Source: Novosphingobium sp. ERN07 (GTDB lineage: Bacteria; Pseudomonadota; Alphaproteobacteria; Sphingomonadales; Sphingomonadaceae). Taken from it: a stretch of 64,000 nucleotides of DNA. Positions 25,656 to 34,633 of this stretch are shown here, piece by piece; the first letter of the stretch is position 1, and each line of letters starts with the position of its first letter. The notes under the pieces are model-generated. The model saw only the letters and a program-made list of their open reading frames with translations. It had not been told where the DNA came from and did no database searches. The DNA lies in NCBI RefSeq assembly GCF_012641335.1, contig NZ_JABAID010000004.1:119111-183110 (forward strand), read 5' to 3'. Made by a program: the position numbers and the translations under genes.

Positions 25656-27264
25656 ACACTATCCCGTTCAGATTGACGGTGTGAAATGTAAAGATTTGAG
25701 GACCAACAGCATGTAATGAAAATGCGGCGTTCGGGCCCACAAGGTCATCTGCCATCGCAGCAGCTAACGGCACCGCACCTGCCGGAGTATCGAGCAACCA
25801 TCCCTTCTGATCCCGTGACAGGGTTACGGTAATACCAAGCTCATCGCTGCGATATTGTCCGGGCCAAAACAATTTGGTTTCAGGTGCGCCAGTTCCAACA
25901 TATTGGTACGGTATTGGTCCACTCTCAGTCCACTGAACGACGCGCTTGATTCCACTCTGTATGACTGCATAGCTCAGCAGAACACCTCGGCGCGCGCGGT
26001 AGATGCCGTCCTGGCGGCGCGTCACTTTCTCAGCTCGCATATTGTAGCTGACAATCGGCTCACCGTCACGGTGAGCGACGATGAGATACTGTCCATACAA
26101 GGGATCGCGATAATAGCCATCAGGCGCGGAGCGCAGGTCGCCAACTTTTCCCAGGCGTTTCATTTCGGCAGGATCAATTGCGCGGTCAAAAGCTGGATCG
26201 GGCGCCCCGGGCTTCACGAGCAAAGCAATTTTGCGCGCACGCTCAGCTGGCGAGATATCGTCGCGATTACACATCACGCTGATACCAATCCCGCTCTCCG
26301 GATAAAGTACGTCCATGGCGCGATTGCCCACAACCAAGCCCGAATGCGACACAACACGCTCGCTTTGCCGATCATCCACGAACAACCCACCGGCATAATC
26401 GACAGGTCTGCCAGAATGCAGTTTCCCGTTCGCGAGGCGCGCCACTTCGAGCGCCTGACCGCCGGTTGTCGCCGCGAGCGATGCACCATGCCAAAGAGCA
26501 AGATCGCCAACAGTAGTCCGCACGCCGCGGTCGCCATAGCCTTGCCAGGCCCAGGCTGCGGAGACAAAGCTACCGTTCTTGTCGATTTGATAGCCGCGCG
26601 CGTCACCTGCAATGAGACTGGTCGTATCAAGCGTTGCGCGAGTTTCCGTCATGCCCGCCGGCTTGAAGAGCCGTTCCCGCGCAGCATCCGGAAATGACTT
26701 TCCGGTTAGGCGTTCCACGATTTCTGCGAGCAGGAAGTAATTGGTGTTAACGTAGGAAAAACGACGGCCAGGTGGGCCGTCGAGTCCGCGTTGCGCCTTG
26801 ACGAAGGCCAGCACTTCCTCGCGGGAATGGGGTTTGCTCTCATCGTCTCCGCGTGCCCTGAATGCATCGAAATACTCGCGAATGCCACTGGTGTGGTGCA
26901 ACAAGTCCGCGACCGTGACCGGATCGTAGACCTTAGGGAGGTCAGGCAGATAGGTGCGGATAGATGCCGCCAATTTAAGTTGGCGTTCCTGTGCCAAGAT
27001 CAGGATAAGAGCGGCCGTGAACTGCTTCGATGTTGACGCCAGTTCGAAGCGTGTTGCGGGTGTGATCGGCTCGCGGGTGGCTAGATCAGCAAGTCCAAAG
27101 CCGCCCTGATAGAGAACCTTGCCGCGCAGATCCACAGCATAGGCGCAGCCCGGTTGATCCGGCCGGATATCAGCAAATACCGCATCGAGCTCCTTCGGAT
27201 CGACATGGGAAGTCGCCATTGGGATTGCGGCTGTCAGCGCCAGGAAAAGCTTTGTTGCAGTCAT
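25639..27264 (-). CDS. mlrB: Microcystinase B (serine peptidase, beta-lactamase fold)
   Basis: MlrB cuts linearised microcystin to the tetrapeptide Adda-Glu-Mdha-Ala. The 541-residue protein has a signal peptide-like start (MTATKLFLALTAAIPMATS) and an S12/PBP-type catalytic domain with Ser77 and Lys80 (STSK), Tyr171-Val-Asn173 and His307 in SHSG. A C-terminal lipocalin-like extension (about 400-541) matches the long form of MlrB. It converges on mlrD and is divergent from the dipeptidase gene, sharing the operator at 27338-27359. Confidence 0.94.
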   Translation of the reverse strand: MTATKLFLALTAAIPMATSHVDPKELDAVFADIRPDQPGCAYAVDLRGKVLYQGGFGLADLATREPITPATRFELASTSKQFTAALILILAQERQLKLAASIRTYLPDLPKVYDPVTVADLLHHTSGIREYFDAFRARGDDESKPHSREEVLAFVKAQRGLDGPPGRRFSYVNTNYFLLAEIVERLTGKSFPDAARERLFKPAGMTETRATLDTTSLIAGDARGYQIDKNGSFVSAAWAWQGYGDRGVRTTVGDLALWHGASLAATTGGQALEVARLANGKLHSGRPVDYAGGLFVDDRQSERVVSHSGLVVGNRAMDVLYPESGIGISVMCNRDDISPAERARKIALLVKPGAPDPAFDRAIDPAEMKRLGKVGDLRSAPDGYYRDPLYGQYLIVAHRDGEPIVSYNMRAEKVTRRQDGIYRARRGVLLSYAVIQSGIKRVVQWTESGPIPYQYVGTGAPETKLFWPGQYRSDELGITVTLSRDQKGWLLDTPAGAVPLAAAMADDLVGPNAAFSLHAVGPQIFTFHTVNLNGIVFRRLR

Positions 27265-27337
27265 AAGATCTTGCCTCGCTCATTCAGCCAATCGAACCGC
27301 TGGATTTCCAGCGCATTTGATGGCAAAGCGATGTTTC

Positions 27338-27359
27338 ATATTCCGCCCGGTCGGTCAAT
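27338..27359. promoter_or_regulatory. TetR-type operator, copy 3 (mlrB / dipeptidase)
   Basis: A 22-base site with core CGCCCGGTCGGTCAAT, placed between divergent mlrB and the M19 dipeptidase, 20 bases before the dipeptidase start and 74 bases before the mlrB start. Confidence 0.8.
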
Positions 27360-27378
27360 CAAAGAGAGGGATTTCCTG

Positions 27379-28593
27379 ATGCGAAAGCGTGCAATCATCC
27401 TAGGCGCAGCTGCGCTGGTGGCATCCTCTGTCGTATTTGCTCGCAATGGAGCCCCGATGCCGTCGGCACACCGCGACGCAATCGTGCTCGATACTCATAT
27501 CGACACACCTGCATTGCTGCACGTTGTCGGCTGGTCGATTATGGATCGCCACTCGCTTTCGGTAGACGGAACACAGGTTGACCTCCCGCGCATGCGAGAT
27601 GGCGGGCTTGATGGTGGCTTCTTCGTCGTCTTCACCGAGCAAGGCCCGAGAACCCCGACAGGTTACACCGTGGCGCGCGATGAAGCATTGATGCGCACCA
27701 TTGAAATTCGGGACATGGTCGCGCGACACCATGAGGCCTTTCAACTTGCAACACGGGCAGACGACGCCGAGAAGATCGTCAAATCGGGCAAGCGGGCCGT
27801 CTTCATGAGTATGGAGAACAGTTATCCAATCGGCCAGGATTTGTCGTTGATGCGCACCTTCCGTGCGCTCGGTGTAACGATGATGGGCCCGGTCCACGTC
27901 GGCAACAATGATCTGGCGGACAGCTCAAATCCCGACAATGGGCCAGAATGGCATGGCCTTTCTCCGCTTGGGCGCCAGTGGGTAACAGAGGCCAATCGAC
28001 TCGGCATCCTGATTGACGCTTCGCATGCATCGCCGGAAGCATTGGACGATATTCTTGCCCTGTCTAACGCACCGATCATCTTGTCCCACAGCAGTCTCAA
28101 GAGCCTTGCTGACAATCCTCGAAACATCGACGACACGAGGCTTCGTGCGCTTGCTGCGAAGCGCGGTGTCATTCAAATCAATGCCGTGTCGAGCCATCTC
28201 GGCGTGCCCAACAGTCCGGGACGCGCACCGGCCCGCACTTTGCTCGGGCAACCGGCCGCAACCATCGCCGAGCTTCGCGCGCAGCGCGCCACTGTGCTCA
28301 AGATCGAACGTGAAAATCCGGCAACGCGCGCCGATCTGGACCACCTGGTCGCTCAGATTCGGCACGCTGTCGCGCTAGTCGGTATCGATCATGTCGGATT
28401 ATCGGGTGATTTCGATGGCGGCGGCGGCATCGATGGCTTCGATGAAGCAAGCGACTATCCAAAGATCAGCCAGCGCTTGCTGGCGGCCGGCTTCACGGCA
28501 GAAGACCTCCGAAAGTTCTGGGGAGGAAACGTACTGCGCGTTCTGCGCGAGGCCCAGGCCCGGGCCGAGCCTTCTGCTGTCGCTGGAATGTGA
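27379..28593 (+). CDS. M19-family (renal-type) dipeptidase, exported
   Basis: A 404-residue zinc dipeptidase of family M19. It starts with a signal peptide (MRKRAIILGAAALVASSVVFA) and carries the metal ligands His40 and Asp42 in DTHIDTP, the bridging Glu146 in MSMENSYP, and His residues in DASHASPE and ILSHSSLK. Start at the ATG at 27379 after AGAGAGGG; an upstream extension of the frame is rejected because it crosses the operator. M19 enzymes accept dipeptides with a C-terminal D-residue and also dehydropeptides. Mdha-D-Ala, left when MlrC removes Adda-linked residues, is therefore a natural candidate substrate (inference). Confidence 0.9.
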   Translation: MRKRAIILGAAALVASSVVFARNGAPMPSAHRDAIVLDTHIDTPALLHVVGWSIMDRHSLSVDGTQVDLPRMRDGGLDGGFFVVFTEQGPRTPTGYTVARDEALMRTIEIRDMVARHHEAFQLATRADDAEKIVKSGKRAVFMSMENSYPIGQDLSLMRTFRALGVTMMGPVHVGNNDLADSSNPDNGPEWHGLSPLGRQWVTEANRLGILIDASHASPEALDDILALSNAPIILSHSSLKSLADNPRNIDDTRLRALAAKRGVIQINAVSSHLGVPNSPGRAPARTLLGQPAATIAELRAQRATVLKIERENPATRADLDHLVAQIRHAVALVGIDHVGLSGDFDGGGGIDGFDEASDYPKISQRLLAAGFTAEDLRKFWGGNVLRVLREAQARAEPSAVAGM

Positions 28594-30053
28594 TGATGCG
28601 TTCACCACAGTGCAACTTGCTGTTCCGCGGCGGGCTTGTAATCGACGGCACCGGAACGCCTGGCGTGATCCAGGATGTGGCTGTCGAAGACGGGACTATT
28701 GTCGCAACCGGAGATCTTTCTCGATGGCGTTCACGCGAGACGATCGACATAACAGGCCAAGCGCTTTGTCCTGGCTTCATCGACGTACATACCCATGACG
28801 ATCACTTCGTGTTCGCCGACCCTTCGGCGCTGCCCCGGGTCAGTCAGGGGGTAACCACGGTTGTCGTTGGAAATTGCGGCGTGAGCCTCGCCCCCTTCGT
28901 CGCCTCCGGAGACCTCCCTGCCCCTTTCGCAGAAGTCGCCGCCAAGGCCGACTTCCGCTTTGCCCGTTTTCGCGACTACATCGACACGCTGGAAGCTGCA
29001 CCGCCCGCGGTCAACGTCGCTGCGCTTGTCGGTCATACTACCCTTCGCGCCGCGGCGATGGACAGGCTTGATCGTCCAGCAACCGCAAGTGAGCGCATGG
29101 CGATGCGCTCGTTGGCCGCTGAGGCTATGGCCGCCGGAGCGATTGGTATGTCCTCAGGGCTCTTCTATCCTCCCGCAAGAGCTGCGCCCATGGACGAGGT
29201 AATGGCAATTGCCGAGGTCGTCGCCGAGTACGGCGGGATCTTCGCGACCCACTTGCGCGATGAGGCTGATGCCATCGATGCTGCAATCGATGAGGCACTG
29301 CTGATCGCCGAACGGGCGGGCATGCCGTTGATCATTTCGCATCACAAGCTCATGGGCGAGGCCAATTTCGGCCGCGCGCCTGAAACGCTGCGCAGGATTG
29401 TCGAGGCTTCCACTCGGCAGGAGGTCGGGTTCGATGTATACCCTTACGTTGCTGCTGCCAGCTCATTCAACCTGGACCTCTATCGCCTGTCGAAGCGCGT
29501 TGTGATCACCTGGAGCGCAGTCAAGCCTGACACTGCGGGCCGAGAACTTGATGAGGTCGCTGCCGAGTTAGGTTTGAGCGGCGAGGCGGCACTTACTGCG
29601 CTAGCACCCGGCGGCGCGGTCTACTACTGCATGGACGAAAATGATCTACGCCACATCCTTGCTTCTCCTGACGCGATGATTGGCTCGGACGGGACGACTA
29701 CCAGCATTCGTCCTCACCCGCGTCTGTGGGGCACGTTCACTCGCGTTCTGGGACGTTACGTGCGTGATCAAGGTCTGTTCCCCTTCGAGGAAGCGATCCG
29801 CCGGATGACAAGTTTGCCAGCGCGGCGGTTCCGTTTGGCTGGTCGCGGCGTGATTGCAGCTGGCGCGGTGGCTGATCTGGTTGTGCTTGATCCAGCTACA
29901 GTTGCCGACGCAGCCGACTTCGAAAACCCGGTCCAACCAAGCAGAGGGGTTGAGAGCGTCTATGTCAGCGGATTGCCCGTCTATCACGACGGGGCGGCTA
30001 CAGGTCTGCGCCCAGGTTGCGTTCTAAAAGGGCAACAGAAGAGCCTCAAGTAA
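28593..30053 (+). CDS. N-acyl-D-amino-acid deacylase (D-aminoacylase family)
   Basis: A 486-residue amidohydrolase-fold enzyme that removes acyl groups from N-acyl-D-amino acids. The metal motif His66-x-His68 (DVHTHDD), the metal-bridging Cys95 (VGNCGVSLAP), His in ATHLRDEAD, His in ISHHK, and Asp in SDGTTT are all present; HPRLWGTFTRVLGRYV is a family signature. The ATG at 28593 overlaps the dipeptidase stop (TGATG; a GTG at 28590 is also possible), so the two are co-translated. Given the D-Glu, D-Ala and D-MeAsp content of microcystin, it probably acts on N-blocked D-residues from peptide breakdown (inference). Confidence 0.88.
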   Translation: MMRSPQCNLLFRGGLVIDGTGTPGVIQDVAVEDGTIVATGDLSRWRSRETIDITGQALCPGFIDVHTHDDHFVFADPSALPRVSQGVTTVVVGNCGVSLAPFVASGDLPAPFAEVAAKADFRFARFRDYIDTLEAAPPAVNVAALVGHTTLRAAAMDRLDRPATASERMAMRSLAAEAMAAGAIGMSSGLFYPPARAAPMDEVMAIAEVVAEYGGIFATHLRDEADAIDAAIDEALLIAERAGMPLIISHHKLMGEANFGRAPETLRRIVEASTRQEVGFDVYPYVAAASSFNLDLYRLSKRVVITWSAVKPDTAGRELDEVAAELGLSGEAALTALAPGGAVYYCMDENDLRHILASPDAMIGSDGTTTSIRPHPRLWGTFTRVLGRYVRDQGLFPFEEAIRRMTSLPARRFRLAGRGVIAAGAVADLVVLDPATVADAADFENPVQPSRGVESVYVSGLPVYHDGAATGLRPGCVLKGQQKSLK

Positions 30054-30212
30054 GTCCCGCCCTTAGTGCTCTTCGATCGTGCGCGGTGAACTCAGCCGAT
30101 CAGTTTTGGCAAGCCGGGCATCTCTCCCGTTGGAACGTCATGGTTGGTCTCTGCCAATCCATGCCCACCCCTGAACGCCTCGCCTGCGAGCAAGGCGGAT
30201 GACAGATCATCC

Positions 30213-30234
30213 ATTGACCGACCGTTCGATTAAT
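30213..30234 (+). promoter_or_regulatory. TetR-type operator, copy 4 (acyl-CoA dehydrogenase operon)
   Basis: Reads ATTGACCGACCG then TTCGATTAAT, 64 bases before the first acyl-CoA dehydrogenase start. It is the reverse orientation of the motif at 23285 and 43555. Confidence 0.8.
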
Positions 30235-30297
30235 GGGATAGTCCGACTCAGGGCGAAGGATATCGCTTCAGCGCTTTAGTGCAGTGAGGACAACTAG

Positions 30298-31353
30298 GTG
30301 GAGTTCGATTTTTCCGAAGATTACCGGCTCCTTGCTGACCAGTTGCGGCGCGCTCTCGAAGAAGCTGCACCGCTGGAGGCAGCACGGAAGACTGTCGATA
30401 CTGGTCAGATCAATGTGACGGCCTGGGAACTGCTCGGTGAGATGGGGATCCTGGCCAGCGGCATATCTACTGATTTCGGTGGTAATGGCCTCGGGCCTCT
30501 CCCGCTTTGCCTGGCTGCAGAAGCAATTGGATGGTCGGTGGCCGCAATACCTACCGCATCATTGTATCATGCCACCCCGTTGATCCAATCGTGCGGGTCG
30601 CCTGAGCAACAGGATCGCTGGCTGCCAGCATTGGCCAGCGGTTCAGCGACAGCCTGTGTTGCGACAGATAGTGCCCTTGCTGTCGAGGACGATCACATTA
30701 CGGGCGTTATTTCACCTGTTTCGGGCGGAACTGGTGCATCAGTAGCCATTGTCCGAGCCAACAATCAGCTGTGGCTTGTCGACATGGCTGAAAATGCTGT
30801 CGAACAGGAGGCGCTAGAAAGCCGGGACCCGGGTCGTCAGCTCTGCCGTATTACATTCCGCAATACTCCAGCCACCCGAATGACTGGCGACGATGCGGAT
30901 CTCGCGCTCAATCATGCAGTTGTCTGTGTTGCCTTCGAACAGATTGGCGGAGCTTCTAGGGCTCTCAATGGCGCAATTGATTATTCGCGCGAACGCCGCG
31001 CATTTGGGCAAACCATTGGTTCGTATCAGGCCATCAAGCACAAGTTGGCCGACATCTGGACCAAGATTGAAATCGCACGTGCGCATGCGATGTATGCTGC
31101 GTGGTCGCTCGGCACCGGAGCAGTCGATTTACCGCTTGCCGCTGCCGCGGCTCGTGCCTCTGCCACCGAAGCCTATCTATTTGCCGCACAGGAAACGCTG
31201 CAGGTTCATGGCGGCTACGGCTTCACTTTCGAGTCAGACTCGCACCTATTCTACCGTCGAGCCCGAGCGCTGGCGGCCTGCTACGGACCAGCCGTCGAGT
31301 GGCGTTCGCGTTTGGCCGCCAGGCTGATCGCCGGCGAGACCACGAAGCATTGA
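30298..31353 (+). CDS. Acyl-CoA dehydrogenase, FadE-like (first of a pair)
   Basis: A 351-residue flavin acyl-CoA dehydrogenase starting with GTG after GTGAGGAC. It has the N-terminal helical domain (EDYRLLADQLRR), a short middle domain and a C-terminal domain with SRERRAFGQTIGSYQAIKHKLADI and VHGGYGFTFESDSHLFYRRA. It is shorter than the usual 380 residues and its middle beta-domain is weak, as in the smaller partner of heteromeric steroid-type dehydrogenases (FadE28/29-like). The second dehydrogenase follows 11 bases later. A paired enzyme acting on a bulky methyl-branched chain such as Adda-CoA is a reasonable reading (inference). Confidence 0.88.
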   Translation: MEFDFSEDYRLLADQLRRALEEAAPLEAARKTVDTGQINVTAWELLGEMGILASGISTDFGGNGLGPLPLCLAAEAIGWSVAAIPTASLYHATPLIQSCGSPEQQDRWLPALASGSATACVATDSALAVEDDHITGVISPVSGGTGASVAIVRANNQLWLVDMAENAVEQEALESRDPGRQLCRITFRNTPATRMTGDDADLALNHAVVCVAFEQIGGASRALNGAIDYSRERRAFGQTIGSYQAIKHKLADIWTKIEIARAHAMYAAWSLGTGAVDLPLAAAAARASATEAYLFAAQETLQVHGGYGFTFESDSHLFYRRARALAACYGPAVEWRSRLAARLIAGETTKH

Positions 31354-31364
31354 AAGGCCAGCAG

Positions 31365-32585
31365 ATGGACTTCGCCGATTCTCCCATCGATGCCCAGTTC
31401 CGCGCTCAAGCGCGGGAGTGGCTTGCCGCGCATGCACCGGTAACGCGCGGTCGAGGACGAGTTGCCTGGCCTGATGACGCGACACTCGTGGCGGCAGCCC
31501 GCGAATGGCAAAGCAAGAAGGCCGCCGCAGGTTACGCAGCTATCGCGCTTCCGCGCGAGTATGGTGGAGGCGGCGGGACAACCACCCAGCAGATAATCTT
31601 CCGCCAGGAAGAAGAACGATACGACGTTCCATTTGGCGTCTACGAAATTGGACTGGGAATGTGCGTGCCCACCTTGCTCGCACTTGGCAGCGATAAGGTC
31701 AAAGAGCGGTTCGTCGCCCGCGCGATCAGCGGTGCTGAGATCTGGTGTCAGCTATTCTCAGAACCCGCTGCAGGCTCTGACCTAGCAGCCTTGCGCACGA
31801 AGGCGGTGAAAACCGGAGAAAACTGGCTTGTAGACGGCCAAAAGGTCTGGACCACCGGAGCGCAGTTCTCAGACTATGGGCTCTTGCTGGCGAGGACTGA
31901 TTCCAGTGCAACCAAGCACGCCGGGCTGACGCTCTTCATTATCGACATGCGTGCGCCCGGAGTCGAGGTGCGACCGATCCGGCAGCTCGATGGTGGTGTC
32001 GAATTCAACGAAGTTTTCCTATCCGGAGTTATGATCCCTGACGAGTTTCGCTTGACCGTGCCGGGCGGCGGTTGGGCAGGAGCGATGACGACGCTCATGT
32101 TCGAGCGGCTCAATGTCGGTGCAAACATCGGTCTGATTGATTCATCGACGTTGATCGATATCAGTAGACGCCTCGAGACATCAACCGGGCGTGCAAGCGA
32201 TGATCCCCACGTTCGCGATATCATTGCCCAGGCGTACTTGAATGATCGCGGGCTCAAGCTGCTGACCTACCGGACTTTGACGAACCTAGGCCGAGGCCAG
32301 CTACCCGGACCTGAGCAGTCGATCACCAAGCTCGTGATAGCCAGCCAGGCGCAGTTGATTGCCAATTTGCTGCTTGACCTGCGCGGACAGGAAGGAGCGC
32401 TGGTCGGGAGTGCGCTGGGCGATGGCTGGGAAGCCGTTGAGAGATCGTGGAGTTTCGGCGCCGCGATGCGCATTGCTGGCGGTACAGACGAGATCCTTCG
32501 TAACGTGATTGCAGAGCGCGTGCTGGGTCTGCCGGCTGCTAAGCGTGACGATACCACCCGCCCGTTCAATGAGGACGCGGCGTGA
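31365..32585 (+). CDS. Acyl-CoA dehydrogenase (second of a pair)
   Basis: A 406-residue acyl-CoA dehydrogenase with the flavin-binding segments WCQLFSEPAAGSDLAALRT and DGQKVWTTGAQFSDYG and the C-terminal family end GGTDEILRNVIAERVLGLP. Start at the ATG 31365 (MDFADSPIDAQF), 11 bases after the first dehydrogenase; a longer frame starting inside that gene is rejected. The pair likely forms one heteromeric enzyme. Followed by a short GTGA-coupled frame of unknown nature and then the SDR gene. Confidence 0.9.
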   Translation: MDFADSPIDAQFRAQAREWLAAHAPVTRGRGRVAWPDDATLVAAAREWQSKKAAAGYAAIALPREYGGGGGTTTQQIIFRQEEERYDVPFGVYEIGLGMCVPTLLALGSDKVKERFVARAISGAEIWCQLFSEPAAGSDLAALRTKAVKTGENWLVDGQKVWTTGAQFSDYGLLLARTDSSATKHAGLTLFIIDMRAPGVEVRPIRQLDGGVEFNEVFLSGVMIPDEFRLTVPGGGWAGAMTTLMFERLNVGANIGLIDSSTLIDISRRLETSTGRASDDPHVRDIIAQAYLNDRGLKLLTYRTLTNLGRGQLPGPEQSITKLVIASQAQLIANLLLDLRGQEGALVGSALGDGWEAVERSWSFGAAMRIAGGTDEILRNVIAERVLGLPAAKRDDTTRPFNEDAA

Positions 32586-32929
32586 TTACGCTCAGAGGAG
32601 AGACCCTTGCTCACCTGACCGATTGCTGTGGCACATCGGGAGCCAGCCAATCAGGACCCTTGCATGGTTTCCATCCCAAGGCTCTCTTTGTTGCCGGTCG
32701 CAGCCATCTCCTGCAGCAGCCCGGTGCTTCAAGCCTGATGCGGGCTGGCCTCGCTTCGATGGCGTTGCCCGCCGCATATGGCTCCCGACCTTACGCGGCA
32801 GAAGCCCGGTGTTGCAAGATTGCTAATCATTTACGCGGGCCGGCAGGCGGTCGCACCGTTCGTTGCAGGGAACCAAACGGGGCAAATGATCGGACTTTGA
32901 ATATCGCTACGGTGCTTAGAAATTTTTGA
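32582..32929 (+). CDS. Uncertain small frame or gene remnant
   Basis: A 115-codon frame starts with GTG overlapping the previous stop (GTGA) and fills most of the 360-base gap before the SDR gene. The first 60 residues (MITLRGETLAHLT, then FHPKALFVAGRS) look protein-like, but the C-terminal half is Arg- and Cys-rich and unlike any family I know. It may be the start of a gene truncated by deletion. Function unknown. Confidence 0.25.
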   Translation: MITLRGETLAHLTDCCGTSGASQSGPLHGFHPKALFVAGRSHLLQQPGASSLMRAGLASMALPAAYGSRPYAAEARCCKIANHLRGPAGGRTVRCREPNGANDRTLNIATVLRNF

Positions 32930-32945
32930 TCCGAAGGGAAGACTG

Positions 32946-33851
32946 ATGACTGATACACTTCGCTACGATGGACGGGTTGCCATTGTCACTGGTGCTGGCG
33001 GAGGCCTAGGCCGGGCACATGCTCTAATGCTCGCTAGCAGGGGCGCACGTGTGCTTGTCAACGACCTTGGATCGTCGGCGGCCGGCGCGGGGACTGACGC
33101 TGGCCCAGCGGCAAAGGTTGTCGAGGAGATTCGCGCGGCCGGAGGCGAAGCGGTCGTCAATACGGACTCGGTCATCGATGGTGCAAGGCTCGTTGAAGCG
33201 GCGCTCGATCAATTCGGGCAGATTGACATCATCATCAACAATGCCGGGTTCCTGCGTGATGTTGGGTTTCACAGGATGACCGAGCAGGACTGGAGCGATC
33301 TCTATGACGTCCATTTGCTGGGAGCATTCCGGATCGTCCATGCCGCCTGGCCGCGACTGCGCGACCAGAGCTACGGCAGGATCATCAATACTTCTTCGGC
33401 CGCTGGGATATATGGCAACTTCGGCCAGGTAAACTATGGTACTTTCAAGCTTGCGCTCCACGGTTTCACCCAGGCCCTCGCGGTTGAAGGACGCGCACGC
33501 AACATTCATGTCAACTCTATTGCACCGGCGGCGGATTCGCGCCTGACCCGAACAGTCATGACTCCTGAACAGCTCGCACCGATGCGCGCAGAACTTGTCA
33601 GCCCGCTTGTCGGTTGGCTGGCGCACGAAACCTGCAGCGAGACTGGCAGCTTGTTCGAAGTAGGCGGCGGGTGGGTCAGCAAGCTGCGCTGGCAACGTAC
33701 CCGAGGCGAACGGATCGGAGGCGGTGAAGATTTCTCGCCGGAACAGGTTCGCGACGCATGGTCGACGATTGTCAATTTTGCTGGCGCAGAGGCACCAAGT
33801 GACTTTGCAGCAGGGATGGCACCCTTCCAGAAGATTATGGAAGGCGCATGA
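32946..33851 (+). CDS. Short-chain dehydrogenase (multifunctional-enzyme-2 type)
   Basis: A 301-residue SDR of the 3-hydroxyacyl-CoA dehydrogenase type seen as the N-terminal domain of peroxisomal multifunctional enzyme 2. Motifs: cofactor loop TGAGGGLGRAH (15-25), INNAGFLRD (97-104), catalytic Ser151, Tyr164 and Lys168 in VNYGTFK. It probably oxidises the 3-hydroxyacyl-CoA formed by hydratases encoded nearby; MaoC-type hydratases are separate genes at 44788 and 45224. It follows GAAGGGAAGACTG and overlaps the next gene by ATGA. Confidence 0.9.
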   Translation: MTDTLRYDGRVAIVTGAGGGLGRAHALMLASRGARVLVNDLGSSAAGAGTDAGPAAKVVEEIRAAGGEAVVNTDSVIDGARLVEAALDQFGQIDIIINNAGFLRDVGFHRMTEQDWSDLYDVHLLGAFRIVHAAWPRLRDQSYGRIINTSSAAGIYGNFGQVNYGTFKLALHGFTQALAVEGRARNIHVNSIAPAADSRLTRTVMTPEQLAPMRAELVSPLVGWLAHETCSETGSLFEVGGGWVSKLRWQRTRGERIGGGEDFSPEQVRDAWSTIVNFAGAEAPSDFAAGMAPFQKIMEGA

Positions 33852-34618
33852 GCAAAGGGTATGCGATCGCGCTCGAGGTCGAACGCGACGGACCGATCGC
33901 GATCGCACGCCTTGCATCGCCGGAGCGGGGCAATTCGCTGGGGCCGGTTGACCTAGGTCGCATCGCCGACCTGATCAACGATCTGGCCGCAACCAACGAT
34001 GTAGGGGTCATTGTCCTGACGGGGAAGGATGGAATCTTTTCGGCTGGAGCTGCGCTTGATGCTCTTGCTGACAGCTCTGCCGATGACATGGCCGCGATCG
34101 TCGCGGACCAGACTGGACGGCTAGCGGCAGCGATTTCGGGATCTCCGGTCGCCATCGTCGCTGCTGTTGACGGTGCAGCCGCAGGTTCGGGCGCGGGCAT
34201 CGCATTGCTCGCGGATATCCTGGTCATGTCTTCAAACGCACGGCTGCTCTTCCCGTTTGCTCGGCTAGGTCTAGTTCCTGACACAGGTATCAACCGCAGC
34301 CTGATCGCGGCAGTGGGCATGGCGCGCGCGCGCGCCCTGCTAATGACTGGGGGCTCACTGTCTGCTGAGGAATGCCTTAGCTTGGGCCTTGCTGAAACTG
34401 TCGTGCCCGCGGATGGACTTCACGATGCCGTGCAGAAGCTGTCGATCAAGCTGGCTGGCGTTCCGCGCGGAACACATGGCGCTATCAGAGCTCTGCTGGC
34501 ATCCGAGGAGGCTGAGGCGGGATTACTGGCAGAGGCCCGGGCTCAGGCTGAACGAATGCGGGACCCAGTAACCCAAGCTGCTCTGACTTCTGCAGTCGCC
34601 CTGCTCCAAGGCTCATAA
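33848..34618 (+). CDS. Enoyl-CoA hydratase/isomerase
   Basis: A 256-residue crotonase-fold protein: LASPERGNSLGPVDL, GIFSAGAALDALAD, the oxyanion region AAVDGAAAGSGAGIALLADI and RLGLVPDTGINRSL. The usual catalytic Glu positions are not conserved; Asp in LVPDTG recalls the isomerase PaaG more than a hydratase, so double-bond isomerisation is as likely as hydration. Adda has a conjugated diene that must be moved or reduced during beta-oxidation, which would fit an isomerase (inference). Last gene of the 30298-34618 operon; converges on the C26 hydrolase. Confidence 0.85.
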   Translation: MSKGYAIALEVERDGPIAIARLASPERGNSLGPVDLGRIADLINDLAATNDVGVIVLTGKDGIFSAGAALDALADSSADDMAAIVADQTGRLAAAISGSPVAIVAAVDGAAAGSGAGIALLADILVMSSNARLLFPFARLGLVPDTGINRSLIAAVGMARARALLMTGGSLSAEECLSLGLAETVVPADGLHDAVQKLSIKLAGVPRGTHGAIRALLASEEAEAGLLAEARAQAERMRDPVTQAALTSAVALLQGS

Positions 34619-34633
34619 GGTTGGTGCCGAAAT

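Noticed and set aside
33024..33917. 297-codon minus-strand frame
   Set aside because: Antisense to the SDR gene, which has all its motifs.
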